Assembly (NCBI GenBank): GCA_018065745.1
Contig: JAGHSS010000271.1
Coordinates: 1 to 6,985, forward strand
Origin: Candidatus Neoflavobacterium equi
Lineage (GTDB): Bacteria > Bacteroidota > Bacteroidia > Flavobacteriales > Flavobacteriaceae
Direction: 5' to 3'
DNA: 6,985 nt
Each line of letters starts with the position of its first letter. The first letter of the stretch is position 1. Positions 1 to 6,183 of this stretch are shown here, piece after piece. The translations under genes and the position numbers were made by a program. A model generated the notes under the pieces. It saw only the letters and a list, made by a program, of their open reading frames with translations, ran no database searches and was not told where the DNA came from.

Positions 1-14
1 CTATTATAACTATT

Positions 15-494
15 ATGAAACAAACTTTTCTGTATCTGTTTATTTTTTCCTTGTTGATCAACATCTTCTTATATGTGGACTCTACAAAAATTTTAAACAA
101 ATATGAGGTGGATATCAAGGATGCAAAAGCAAACTTGAAAATTGCGCGTGATTCCATACAAACACTGAATGCAACGGCAAATTACTTTGCGTTGGAAAAT
201 GATTTGGATGCGAGAAATGAATTGGGTATTGAGGATGCAGCTAAATTCAGCATTCAATTGCGCGATGAATTGGTGGCTAAAAATGATGAGACTGCAAAGG
301 GGAATCCGTTGATTGCGTATGCTCCGGTGGATGGTGACAAAAGCATCATCACCAAAGTAAAGGTGTTGAACAACCGTTGGGTGATTGCAGAGTTTTATGC
401 AGGACGTTCCCGTGGAGCTGTTTTGATCAAGTATTTCATCAACGAAGGAAAACCGAGTGATTTTGAAGTAATCAACAGTATTTTATATTCTTAA
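15..494 (+). CDS. Membrane-anchored coiled-coil protein of unknown function
   Basis: This 159-residue protein begins with a short positive N-terminus and a hydrophobic segment (about residues 4-21), which is either a membrane anchor or an uncleaved signal. Residues about 25-55 are charged and heptad-like, probably a short helical or coiled-coil stalk. A compact C-terminal domain (about 97-159) follows, with alternating hydrophobic residues and the segment NNRWVIAEF. The layout suggests a single-pass protein with its soluble domain outside the cytoplasm. From memory it resembles a small protein conserved in flavobacteria that databases sometimes label 'hydrolase', but I see no catalytic motif to justify that name. 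The start is the first ATG, directly before the hydrophobic segment, with only 14 bases upstream in the window, so its promoter cannot be judged. It is probably co-transcribed with the lipoprotein gene 5 bases downstream. Confidence 0.8.
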   Translation: MKQTFLYLFIFSLLINIFLYVDSTKILNKYEVDIKDAKANLKIARDSIQTLNATANYFALENDLDARNELGIEDAAKFSIQLRDELVAKNDETAKGNPLIAYAPVDGDKSIITKVKVLNNRWVIAEFYAGRSRGAVLIKYFINEGKPSDFEVINSILYS

Positions 495-499
495 AACCT

Positions 500-1009
500 A
501 TGAAAAAAGCATTTCTACTGGCTGTCATCGCCCTGGGTTTAAACTCTTGCGATTATATATTGAAAAAGAGTGATGATAAAGACAAATCTGTGAGCGTGGA
601 CCAACCCATTCAATTGGGTGCAGACAAGGATGAGCACGGTTGTGTTGCTTCTGCGGGATATATGTATTCTGTGGTAAAGCAAGACTGCATTCGCATCTTT
701 GAACAGGGCTTGCGCTTGATTCCCAGTGTGGATGTGGATGTGGATACTGAGGATGAAACAGATCAGGCGTTGGTCAATGCCTACTTGCTTTTTGACAAGA
801 GTGAGGACAAGGCAGAGATCTTTGTTGTCAACGACAGCATTAGTGGGGCTTTTGTGCTGGAAGCCAATGCTGACAAATCTGTTTACAGCAATAAATCTTG
901 GAAATTAATCAAAGGAAATCAGTATCAATTAAACTACGAAGGAAAATTGATGTATGTTTCACCCTTAGCCCATGAGAAGAAACAAATCAGCAGCGATGTG
1001 GAGGAATAG
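500..1009 (+). CDS. Putative lipoprotein with a two-cysteine motif, unknown function
   Basis: A 169-residue protein with a lipoprotein signal peptide: MKKAF, a hydrophobic core, then the lipobox LNSC with Cys17 as the predicted lipidated residue. The segment after Cys17 is rich in Lys and Asp, a typical flexible linker. An acidic stretch starts about seven residues after the cysteine (SDDKD), but it does not match the known Bacteroidota surface-export signal placed right behind the cysteine, so surface versus periplasmic location is open. Residues 46-68 hold HGCVASAGYMYS and then DCIRIFE, with Cys48 and Cys63 as a likely disulfide. I recall similar GC-x-SAGY-x-x-S segments in other Bacteroidota lipoproteins but cannot name a family. 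Residues 77-82 are VDVDVD, encoded by a perfect hexanucleotide repeat. The gene sits 5 bases after the previous one and ends before a strong terminator, so the two probably form an operon. Confidence 0.82.
   Translation: MKKAFLLAVIALGLNSCDYILKKSDDKDKSVSVDQPIQLGADKDEHGCVASAGYMYSVVKQDCIRIFEQGLRLIPSVDVDVDTEDETDQALVNAYLLFDKSEDKAEIFVVNDSISGAFVLEANADKSVYSNKSWKLIKGNQYQLNYEGKLMYVSPLAHEKKQISSDVEE
728..745 (+). repeat. Three tandem copies of GTGGAT inside the lipoprotein gene
   Basis: The hexamer GTGGAT occurs three times without interruption and encodes Val-Asp three times (residues 77-82). The unit is a multiple of three, so any change in copy number would keep the frame and only lengthen or shorten an acidic stretch. 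Confidence 0.85.
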
Positions 1010-1048
1010 TTTCCGAAATTGATTTTACCATAATGTACTACAAAACTG

Positions 1049-1073
1049 AAAGGCCCCTCTGGGGCTTTTTTTT
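1049..1073 (+). terminator. Intrinsic terminator after the two-gene lipoprotein operon
   Basis: GCCCC (1053-1057) pairs with GGGGC (1061-1065) around a TCT loop. The stem can extend with a G-T pair and A-T pairs into a run of eight T (1066-1073). It lies about 40 bases after the lipoprotein stop codon and is oriented to stop + strand transcription. Confidence 0.9.
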
Positions 1074-1103
1074 ATGTTTTTGGGGGAGTGAATTTATGGA
1101 AGT

Positions 1104-1117
1104 CGATTGAAAAATCG
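1104..1117 (+). other. Small hairpin with GAAA tetraloop
   Basis: CGATT (1104-1108) pairs perfectly with AATCG (1113-1117) around GAAA, a GNRA-type tetraloop when read as + strand RNA. It lies just upstream of the larger candidate RNA and may be part of the same transcript or a chance hairpin. Confidence 0.35.
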
Positions 1118-1123
1118 GGGTGG

Positions 1124-1235
1124 GGTGCGTTAAGGATGGGAGCGGCATCCTTTTGGGAGGCTCTGCCGACCAAAAGATACAGCGGACAGCCTGACGTCAA
1201 GCAGGAGAGAAACGACTGCTTGGGGGAACGCCCAA
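1124..1235 (+). ncRNA. Candidate structured RNA, Flavo-1-like intergenic element
   Basis: This stretch is clearly richer in G and C than its surroundings and folds on paper into nested stems. The central stem pairs 1147-1156 with 1170-1178 (one bulged C). It continues through a facing GA/GA mismatch (1157-1158 with 1168-1169) to GGC-TCT-GCC at the tip. Each side of the internal loop below it carries AGCGG (1141-1145 and 1181-1185). Beneath that, CGTT-A-AGG (1128-1135) can pair with CCTGACG (1190-1196). A separate hairpin pairs 1198-1204 with 1216-1222. GCGTT (1127-1131) can alternatively pair with AACGC (1227-1231), closing the whole element. The GA mismatch and GAAA loop make sense only for + strand RNA. 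I recall similar elements, with AGCGGCATCC and GATACAGCGGA and ending in AACGCCC, as repeated intergenic sequences in flavobacteria; the Flavo-1 RNA motif is my best guess for the name. No clear promoter of its own is visible, and it lies upstream of the helicase promoter rather than in that mRNA's leader. Confidence 0.5.
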
Positions 1236-1242
1236 ATAAAAA

Positions 1243-1275
1243 TTGCCTATATTGAGGTTAAAAAGACTATCTTTG
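1243..1275 (+). promoter_or_regulatory. Bacteroidota-type promoter for the helicase gene
   Basis: TATCTTTG (1268-1275) matches the Bacteroidota -7 element TAnnTTTG exactly. TTG at 1243-1245 is a plausible -33 element 22 bases upstream, inside the accepted 17-23 range. Transcription would start near 1279-1282, leaving only about 12-15 bases before the ATG at 1294. That leader is A/T-rich with no Shine-Dalgarno sequence, as is usual in this phylum. Confidence 0.65.
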
Positions 1276-1293
1276 CAAAAATAATAAGATTAT

Positions 1294-2637
1294 ATGAATA
1301 CATTCGAGCAATTTAACTTACCTAAATCACTTCAAAAAGCCATTGATGAATTGGGGTTGACAACGCCAACGCCTATTCAGGAAAAAGCATTTCCAGTCAT
1401 TATGTCTGGACGTGATGTGATGGGTATTGCTCAGACGGGGACGGGGAAGACGTTTGCCTACCTGCTGCCGATATTGAAACAATGGAAATTCGCTGAAGGG
1501 CACACGCCGCGTGTGTTGATCTTGGTGCCAACGCGTGAATTGGTGGTGCAAGTGGTGGAAGAAATTGAAAAATTGACACAATACATGTCTGTGAGAACTC
1601 TTGGGATCTTTGGGGGTGTGAATATAAACACGCAGAAGACGGCGGTATATCAAGGATGTGACATTTTGGTGGGAACACCTGGACGTGTGATGGACTTGGC
1701 GCTGGACAATGTGATTAGATTTGACTTGCTTCAGAAATTGGTGATTGATGAATTTGACGAGATTTTGAACCTTGGTTTCAGAACGCAGTTGACTTCTATC
1801 CTTTCAATGATGAAGGACAAACGTCAAAATATTTTGTTCTCTGCAACCATGACTGATGAGGTTGATGGGGTTTTGGAGGACTATTTTGACTTCCCTGAGG
1901 AAATTACTTTGGCTCCGTCTGGAACGCCATTGGAAAAAATCCAACAATTGGCTTATGCGGTTCCGAACTTCTTGACGAAAGTAAACTTTTTGAAAAAAAT
2001 GTTGTCTGAGTCTGAGGACATGAGCAGGGTTTTGATTTTTATCAACAACAAAAAAGTAGCTGATATTTTGGCGAATTTGTTGGAAGAGGATTTTGGGGAC
2101 CAATTTGGGATCATCCACTCTAACAAATCTCAAAATTACCGTTTGAATACCATGGCAAGTTTCCAACAGGGAGAATTGCGCGGGATTGTGACGACGGACG
2201 TTATGGCGCGTGGATTGGATTTCAACGACGTGACGCACGTGGTGAACATGCAATTCCCAGAAGTTCCTGAGCAATACATGCACAGGATTGGTAGAACGGG
2301 ACGTGCGGACAAAGACGGTATCGCGATCAGTTTTATCTCTCCAAAAGAGGAAGAATTCCAATTGGCAGTGGAGGAATTGATGGACCGTGAGTTTGACGTG
2401 CTGGACCTTCCTGAAGCTATTGCTGTGGAAGAACGCAACTTGGAATTTGAAAAAGAGCGCAAAACAATCAAATTTTTGACTAAGAAGCCAAAATTAGAAG
2501 GTGGTGCTGCTTTCCATGAGAAAAAAGACAAAAATAAAAAGGTGAACTTGGGTGGACCAGGGAAAAGAACTCCCCGCAAAACAGAACCGAGAAACCGTGC
2601 TGTGCAACGCAAACGCGCAGAGAAAAAGAAAAAATAA
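1294..2637 (+). CDS. DEAD-box ATP-dependent RNA helicase with a DEFD motif II
   Basis: A 447-residue superfamily 2 RNA helicase that should unwind or remodel RNA duplexes in the cytoplasm using ATP, in ribosome assembly, mRNA turnover or cold adaptation. Visible motifs in order: Q motif ending PTPIQ (Gln29), motif I AQTGTGKT (46-53), Ia PTREL (79-83), GG (107-108), Ib TPGR (128-131), motif II DEFD (152-155), III SAT (183-185), IV VLIFINN (246-252), V TTDVMARGLDF (300-310) and VI HRIGRTGR (330-337). Both RecA-like lobes are complete. Residues from about 388 form a Lys/Arg-rich tail, likely a general RNA-binding extension. Motif II has Phe in place of Ala, but the Walker B Asp152 and Glu153 are kept, so ATP hydrolysis should be intact; I recall this DEFD form in flavobacterial relatives. 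The start directly precedes the Q-motif region. The gene appears to be transcribed alone from its own promoter. Which E. coli paralogue (RhlE, DbpA, CsdA) it matches functionally cannot be told. Confidence 0.95.
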   Translation: MNTFEQFNLPKSLQKAIDELGLTTPTPIQEKAFPVIMSGRDVMGIAQTGTGKTFAYLLPILKQWKFAEGHTPRVLILVPTRELVVQVVEEIEKLTQYMSVRTLGIFGGVNINTQKTAVYQGCDILVGTPGRVMDLALDNVIRFDLLQKLVIDEFDEILNLGFRTQLTSILSMMKDKRQNILFSATMTDEVDGVLEDYFDFPEEITLAPSGTPLEKIQQLAYAVPNFLTKVNFLKKMLSESEDMSRVLIFINNKKVADILANLLEEDFGDQFGIIHSNKSQNYRLNTMASFQQGELRGIVTTDVMARGLDFNDVTHVVNMQFPEVPEQYMHRIGRTGRADKDGIAISFISPKEEEFQLAVEELMDREFDVLDLPEAIAVEERNLEFEKERKTIKFLTKKPKLEGGAAFHEKKDKNKKVNLGGPGKRTPRKTEPRNRAVQRKRAEKKKK

Positions 2638-2645
2638 TAAATGTT

Positions 2646-2674
2646 CTGTAATCGTTTTAACATTAGTATATTTG
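2646..2674 (+). promoter_or_regulatory. Bacteroidota-type promoter for the four-gene operon
   Basis: TATATTTG (2667-2674) is an exact TAnnTTTG -7 element in the 55-base gap after the helicase. The -33 element is weaker: TTCTG at 2644-2648, with CTG placed 18 bases upstream. Transcription would begin near 2679-2681, about 12 bases before the ATG at 2693. No intrinsic terminator is visible between the helicase and this promoter, so read-through from the helicase gene is possible. Confidence 0.55.
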
Positions 2675-2692
2675 ATAATTAAATAGATCAAA

Positions 2693-4606
2693 ATGCAATT
2701 TAAACATCCCGAAATTCTGTATTTCTTATTGGCATTAATAATTCCAATTTTAATTCATTTGTTTCAACTAAGGCGTTTTAAAAAGCACTATTTTACCAAT
2801 GTCAAACTGCTACAAAAGCTACAGACACAAACAAGAAAAAGTTCTCAAATAAAAAAATGGTTGTTACTGGCGACGCGAATGCTGTTGTTTGCAGCACTCA
2901 TACTGGCTTTTGCACAACCATTTTTTACTGAGAAATCAACTTCTTCTCCCAAGGAACTCCTCATCCTTTTGGACAATTCCTTTTCCATGCAAGCCCAAGG
3001 TAAACAAGGGGAACTGCTCAAGCGCAGCGCTCAAGAATTGCTGGAAAACCTCCCTAAAAATTCAAAATTTTCACTCTTAACTGCAGACGATGCCTTTTGG
3101 GATACGGATGTGGAAGCGGTGGAAAAACAATTGATTCAAATCAACTATACGGCCCAGCCTTTTCAGGTGGAAGGGCTGCTCAACAAAGCCCGCAACAAAA
3201 AGAAAAACCAACGTTTGGACGTTTTGGTAATCAGCGATGTGTATCCTGATTTCAAACCTGCTGAATGGGTGGATCAGGTGTCCTATGTTCCCGCAACGCC
3301 AGAGCGCAGGGAAAACATCAGCGTGGAAAAGGTGGAGATCATCAAGCGCAGCAATGCTTTTTATACCCTGGATGTCACCACGCGTGGCTATGGTATTAAA
3401 GAGGCGCGAAAGGTGCATCTCAAATTGATGGAGGGGGAACAATTGGTTGCCTCAACACAGGTGGAAATCAGTGGTAAGGAGGTACACACGTCTCTGGAAA
3501 TTCCCAAAAAACCATTTGCAGGATACGTCAGCATTGGTGACGACAACCTGGCTTTTGACGACCGTTTTTACTTTGCAATTCTTCCCGAAAACAAACCGCA
3601 AATTGCCGTTTTTGACACCCGTGGTCATGCGGGATTCTTTAACGCCATATATCCGCCACAGGAGTTTGACTTGAAATTTTACAACGGTGGTTTTGATCAG
3701 GTGGACTTGAAAAGTCTGGACGTGCTGGTCTTAAATGAACTGGAGCAATTCAGTGAAACAACGGTTTTAAAAATCAAAGAATTTTACAGCCGCGGTGGCG
3801 TGGTGGTCTTTATACCCAACACAGAAGCAGGCGTTTTGGCACAGAATAAATTGTTATATCCTTTGGGCGGCATCCGACTAATGGACGTTCAGGACCTTGA
3901 AAAACAGGTGGTGCACATCAATTTTGAGCATCCGCTGTATGCCGGGGTTTTTGAGAAAAAGGTGGTCAACTTTCAATATCCAACTGTTCAGAAAAGCTTT
4001 AAAATTCAAGGCGTGTCAGCGCCCATTTTAAAATTTGCTGACCAACAACCGTTCTTGACCCATTTGAGCAACCGCGTGGGACATTTATACCTGTTCACGG
4101 CGGCTTTGGACAAGGACAATACCAACTTTAAAGCCTCTCCACTCATTGTGCCAACACTGCACAAAATGGGCGTGTCACAGGCCGGAAACGCGGTGCAAAG
4201 CATCACGATGGGAACGCCAACAGAACTGTTGCTCAAAACGCGATTGAATGCCAATGAAGTGGTTCACGTGGTGGGTGCAGGACAAGATTTTATCCCTTTC
4301 CAACAGGGATTGCAAGAACGCGTACAACTGCAGTTCTCTGATTTGCCCACAACCGCAGGGTTGTATGAATTGGGGATTGGCAGTCGCAAATTGCAAGCGT
4401 TGGGCTTTAATTACAACCGTGAGGAGAGCGATATTACCAAACAAAACAACACAACTTTGGACCAGGTGGAAACCATCCAAAGTATAGAGTCGGGGATTGA
4501 CCAGTTGATACACCTGCAACAAGACAGCTTGTTGTGGAAGTATTTGATGGCTTTGGCACTGCTCTTTTTTATACTTGAACTACTAATCCAAAAATTCGTA
4601 AAATGA
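2693..4606 (+). CDS. BatA-type membrane protein with von Willebrand A-like domain
   Basis: A 637-residue membrane protein. The N-terminus (FKHPEILYFLLALIIPILIHLFQLRRFKK, quoted by position 3-31 as FKHPEIL...RRFKK) is the hallmark of the BatA/aerotolerance-regulator N-terminal double-membrane domain, with segments at about 8-25 and 56-76. A von Willebrand A-like domain follows, with the MIDAS metal site DNSFS (94-98) and a second acidic site ISD (Asp182). Residues about 205-297 look like a beta-sandwich ending in DNLAFDDRFYF, typical of these proteins. About 302-395 looks like a class I glutamine-amidotransferase-type fold without an obvious catalytic Cys. A third membrane helix (about 614-634) lies at the C-terminus. 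The bulk is probably periplasmic. Bat proteins were linked to aerotolerance in Bacteroides, but the molecular role of this long form is unknown. No batB-E or MoxR gene is adjacent. The stop codon overlaps the next start (ATGA), suggesting coupled translation. Confidence 0.88.
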   Translation: MQFKHPEILYFLLALIIPILIHLFQLRRFKKHYFTNVKLLQKLQTQTRKSSQIKKWLLLATRMLLFAALILAFAQPFFTEKSTSSPKELLILLDNSFSMQAQGKQGELLKRSAQELLENLPKNSKFSLLTADDAFWDTDVEAVEKQLIQINYTAQPFQVEGLLNKARNKKKNQRLDVLVISDVYPDFKPAEWVDQVSYVPATPERRENISVEKVEIIKRSNAFYTLDVTTRGYGIKEARKVHLKLMEGEQLVASTQVEISGKEVHTSLEIPKKPFAGYVSIGDDNLAFDDRFYFAILPENKPQIAVFDTRGHAGFFNAIYPPQEFDLKFYNGGFDQVDLKSLDVLVLNELEQFSETTVLKIKEFYSRGGVVVFIPNTEAGVLAQNKLLYPLGGIRLMDVQDLEKQVVHINFEHPLYAGVFEKKVVNFQYPTVQKSFKIQGVSAPILKFADQQPFLTHLSNRVGHLYLFTAALDKDNTNFKASPLIVPTLHKMGVSQAGNAVQSITMGTPTELLLKTRLNANEVVHVVGAGQDFIPFQQGLQERVQLQFSDLPTTAGLYELGIGSRKLQALGFNYNREESDITKQNNTTLDQVETIQSIESGIDQLIHLQQDSLLWKYLMALALLFFILELLIQKFVK

Positions 4607-5856
4607 ACGTAATTTTTAAAAACGCAACGATCGTTGACGCTACACAAGAATTTCACAACAAAAAAGTAGACTTAAAAATTGAAAACGGGATCATTACCCA
4701 AATTGAAACTCAGATTTCATCTGCCGCTGGTTTTGAAGAGGTCTCTTTAGAGAACCTGCACATTTCCCAAGGTTGGTTTGACAGTTCTGTTTCATTTGGT
4801 GAGCCTGGATATGAGGACAGAGAGACCATTGCGAATGGATTGCGCACCGCGGCGTCAAGCGGTTTTACAGCGGTTGCACTGCAGCCAAATGCCTTGCCTG
4901 TGGTAGACAATCAGGCGGGAGTGACGTTTGTGAAATCAAGAGCTGCTGGAGCGGTGACGTCTTTGTACCCTATTGGGGCTTTGACAAAAAACAGCGAAGG
5001 TAAGGACTTGGCAGAAATGTATGATATGCAACGTGCAGGAGCTGTGGCTTTTGGAGATTACCAAAAGAGCTTGAGCAATGCCAACTTATTGAAAATCGGG
5101 TTGCAGTACGCACAGGATTTTGCCGGTTTGGTGGTGGCTTTTTGCCAGGATCAAAACATCAAGGGAAATGGTGTGGTGCATGAAGGGATTGTGAGCACTA
5201 CGCTTGGCTTGAAGGGGATTGCTCCATTGGCAGAAGAGTTGGAAGTGGCACGCAACCTGTACCTTTTGAAATACACTGGTGGTAAATTACACCTGCCAAC
5301 CATTTCAACCGCTAAAAGTGTGGAATTGATTCGCGAGGCTAAGGCTGCTGGATTGGATGTGACGTGTAGCGTTGCTGTACACCAATTGGTATTGACAGAC
5401 GCTGTTTTGGTTGACTTTGACACCCGTTACAAGGTGATGCCGCCTTTGCGTGATGAAGCGCACCGTGCTGCTTTGATTGCTGCTGTTGCTGATGGAACGA
5501 TTGACTTTGTGACTTCAGATCACAATCCATTGGACATTGAACACAAGAAGATGGAATTTGACGGAGCTAAATATGGAACTATCGGTTTGGAATCTGCCTT
5601 TGGCGCATTGATGCAGGTATTTGACTTGGAAACGGTCATTCGTGTTTTGACTGCTGGGAAAGCGCGTTTCTCTGTTGCTGCTGCTCCAATTCAAGTGGGA
5701 AGTCCAGCTTCTTTAACGCTTTTTAACCCGGAGGGCAACGCAATATTTAGTAAATTTGACGTGCTTTCTAAATCTAAAAATTCTGCCTTTTTTGGAGTGG
5801 AATTGAAGGGAAGCGCTTATGGAGTTTACAACAATAATCAAATGCTATTGAAATAA
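4603..5856 (+). CDS. Dihydroorotase-family protein, probably non-catalytic
   Basis: A 417-residue amidohydrolase-fold protein that aligns with PyrC-type (class I) dihydroorotases along its length, including EPGYEDRETI (67-76), the substrate-region Asn96, VHEG (192-195), the STAKSVELIREAKAAG stretch (235-250) and TSDHNP (304-309). Dihydroorotase closes carbamoyl-aspartate to dihydroorotate in pyrimidine synthesis. Here key residues are changed: the usual DxHxHxREPG reads DSSVSFGEPG, so both metal-binding histidines (Ser62, Ser64) and the substrate arginine (Gly66) are gone, and the HVST histidine is Thr233. The Asp of the HCED-like motif (Asp183), the PHH-type histidine (His260) and the catalytic Asp306 remain. 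Catalysis as a zinc dihydroorotase is therefore unlikely. Non-catalytic PyrC paralogues are known to support PyrB in some bacteria, but no pyrB is in the window. The frame is intact with no sign of decay. It overlaps the upstream gene by 4 bases and the downstream gene by 1 (TAATG). Confidence 0.88.
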   Translation: MNVIFKNATIVDATQEFHNKKVDLKIENGIITQIETQISSAAGFEEVSLENLHISQGWFDSSVSFGEPGYEDRETIANGLRTAASSGFTAVALQPNALPVVDNQAGVTFVKSRAAGAVTSLYPIGALTKNSEGKDLAEMYDMQRAGAVAFGDYQKSLSNANLLKIGLQYAQDFAGLVVAFCQDQNIKGNGVVHEGIVSTTLGLKGIAPLAEELEVARNLYLLKYTGGKLHLPTISTAKSVELIREAKAAGLDVTCSVAVHQLVLTDAVLVDFDTRYKVMPPLRDEAHRAALIAAVADGTIDFVTSDHNPLDIEHKKMEFDGAKYGTIGLESAFGALMQVFDLETVIRVLTAGKARFSVAAAPIQVGSPASLTLFNPEGNAIFSKFDVLSKSKNSAFFGVELKGSAYGVYNNNQMLLK

Positions 5857-6182
5857 TGATTGAAAAAGAAATTAAAGAATCAAAAAATATAGGGATCTAT
5901 GCTTACATCACGATTGTAGGAACTTTGGTTGCCATGATGATGAATGCTGAAAAGCAAAATCCATATGCGTCTTTCCACATCAGACAGGCGTTGGGATTAA
6001 ACATCTTGTTCTGGGGACTGTCTTACATCATCGGTAACTTTAACAGCATGATGATCACCTCTTGTTTTTGGGTATTCTTTATTGTCCTTTGGGTCTATGC
6101 TTTTACGGGAGCATTGAACGGACAAACACGAACAATTCCATTTATTGGAACGTATTTCCAGAAATGGTTTAAAATGTTATAA
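5856..6182 (+). CDS. Small Tic20/DUF4870-like multi-pass membrane protein
   Basis: A 108-residue protein with about three membrane helices (about 12-30, 45-62 and 66-87). Before the second helix it has NPYASFHIRQALGL (35-48), the 'FH-x-RQAL' signature of the Tic20/DUF4870 group of small bacterial membrane proteins, and it ends with FIGTYFQKWFK (96-106). The function of the bacterial members is not established to my knowledge; the distant chloroplast relative Tic20 is part of a protein-import channel, which is not evidence of such a role here. The start codon shares its A with the stop of the dihydroorotase-like gene (TAATG), so translation is probably coupled. The next gene begins one base after its stop. 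The fold assignment is a motif-based judgement of moderate strength; that it is a real membrane protein is well supported. Confidence 0.82.
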   Translation: MIEKEIKESKNIGIYAYITIVGTLVAMMMNAEKQNPYASFHIRQALGLNILFWGLSYIIGNFNSMMITSCFWVFFIVLWVYAFTGALNGQTRTIPFIGTYFQKWFKML

Positions 6183-6183
6183 T

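Noticed and set aside
1033..1110. Short open frame of 26 codons (including stop) in the intergenic region
   Set aside because: It runs straight through the intrinsic terminator and its T run (Phe-Phe-Leu codons) and lacks any promoter or conserved feature.
1804..2361. Long open frame on the - strand inside the helicase gene
   Set aside because: It lies wholly opposite a helicase with intact motifs, has an unnatural His/Arg/Phe-rich composition, and has no promoter; it is a shadow of the coding strand.
2136..2663. Second - strand open frame over the helicase 3' end
   Set aside because: Its runs of Phe and Ser are the antisense of the Lys/Glu-rich tail, and no domain is recognisable.
6145..6183. 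Upstream in-frame ATG for the esterase gene
   Set aside because: It would add 13 residues that lie inside the preceding membrane-protein gene and do not look like the family N-terminus; the ATG at 6184 fits the operon spacing and the family length.
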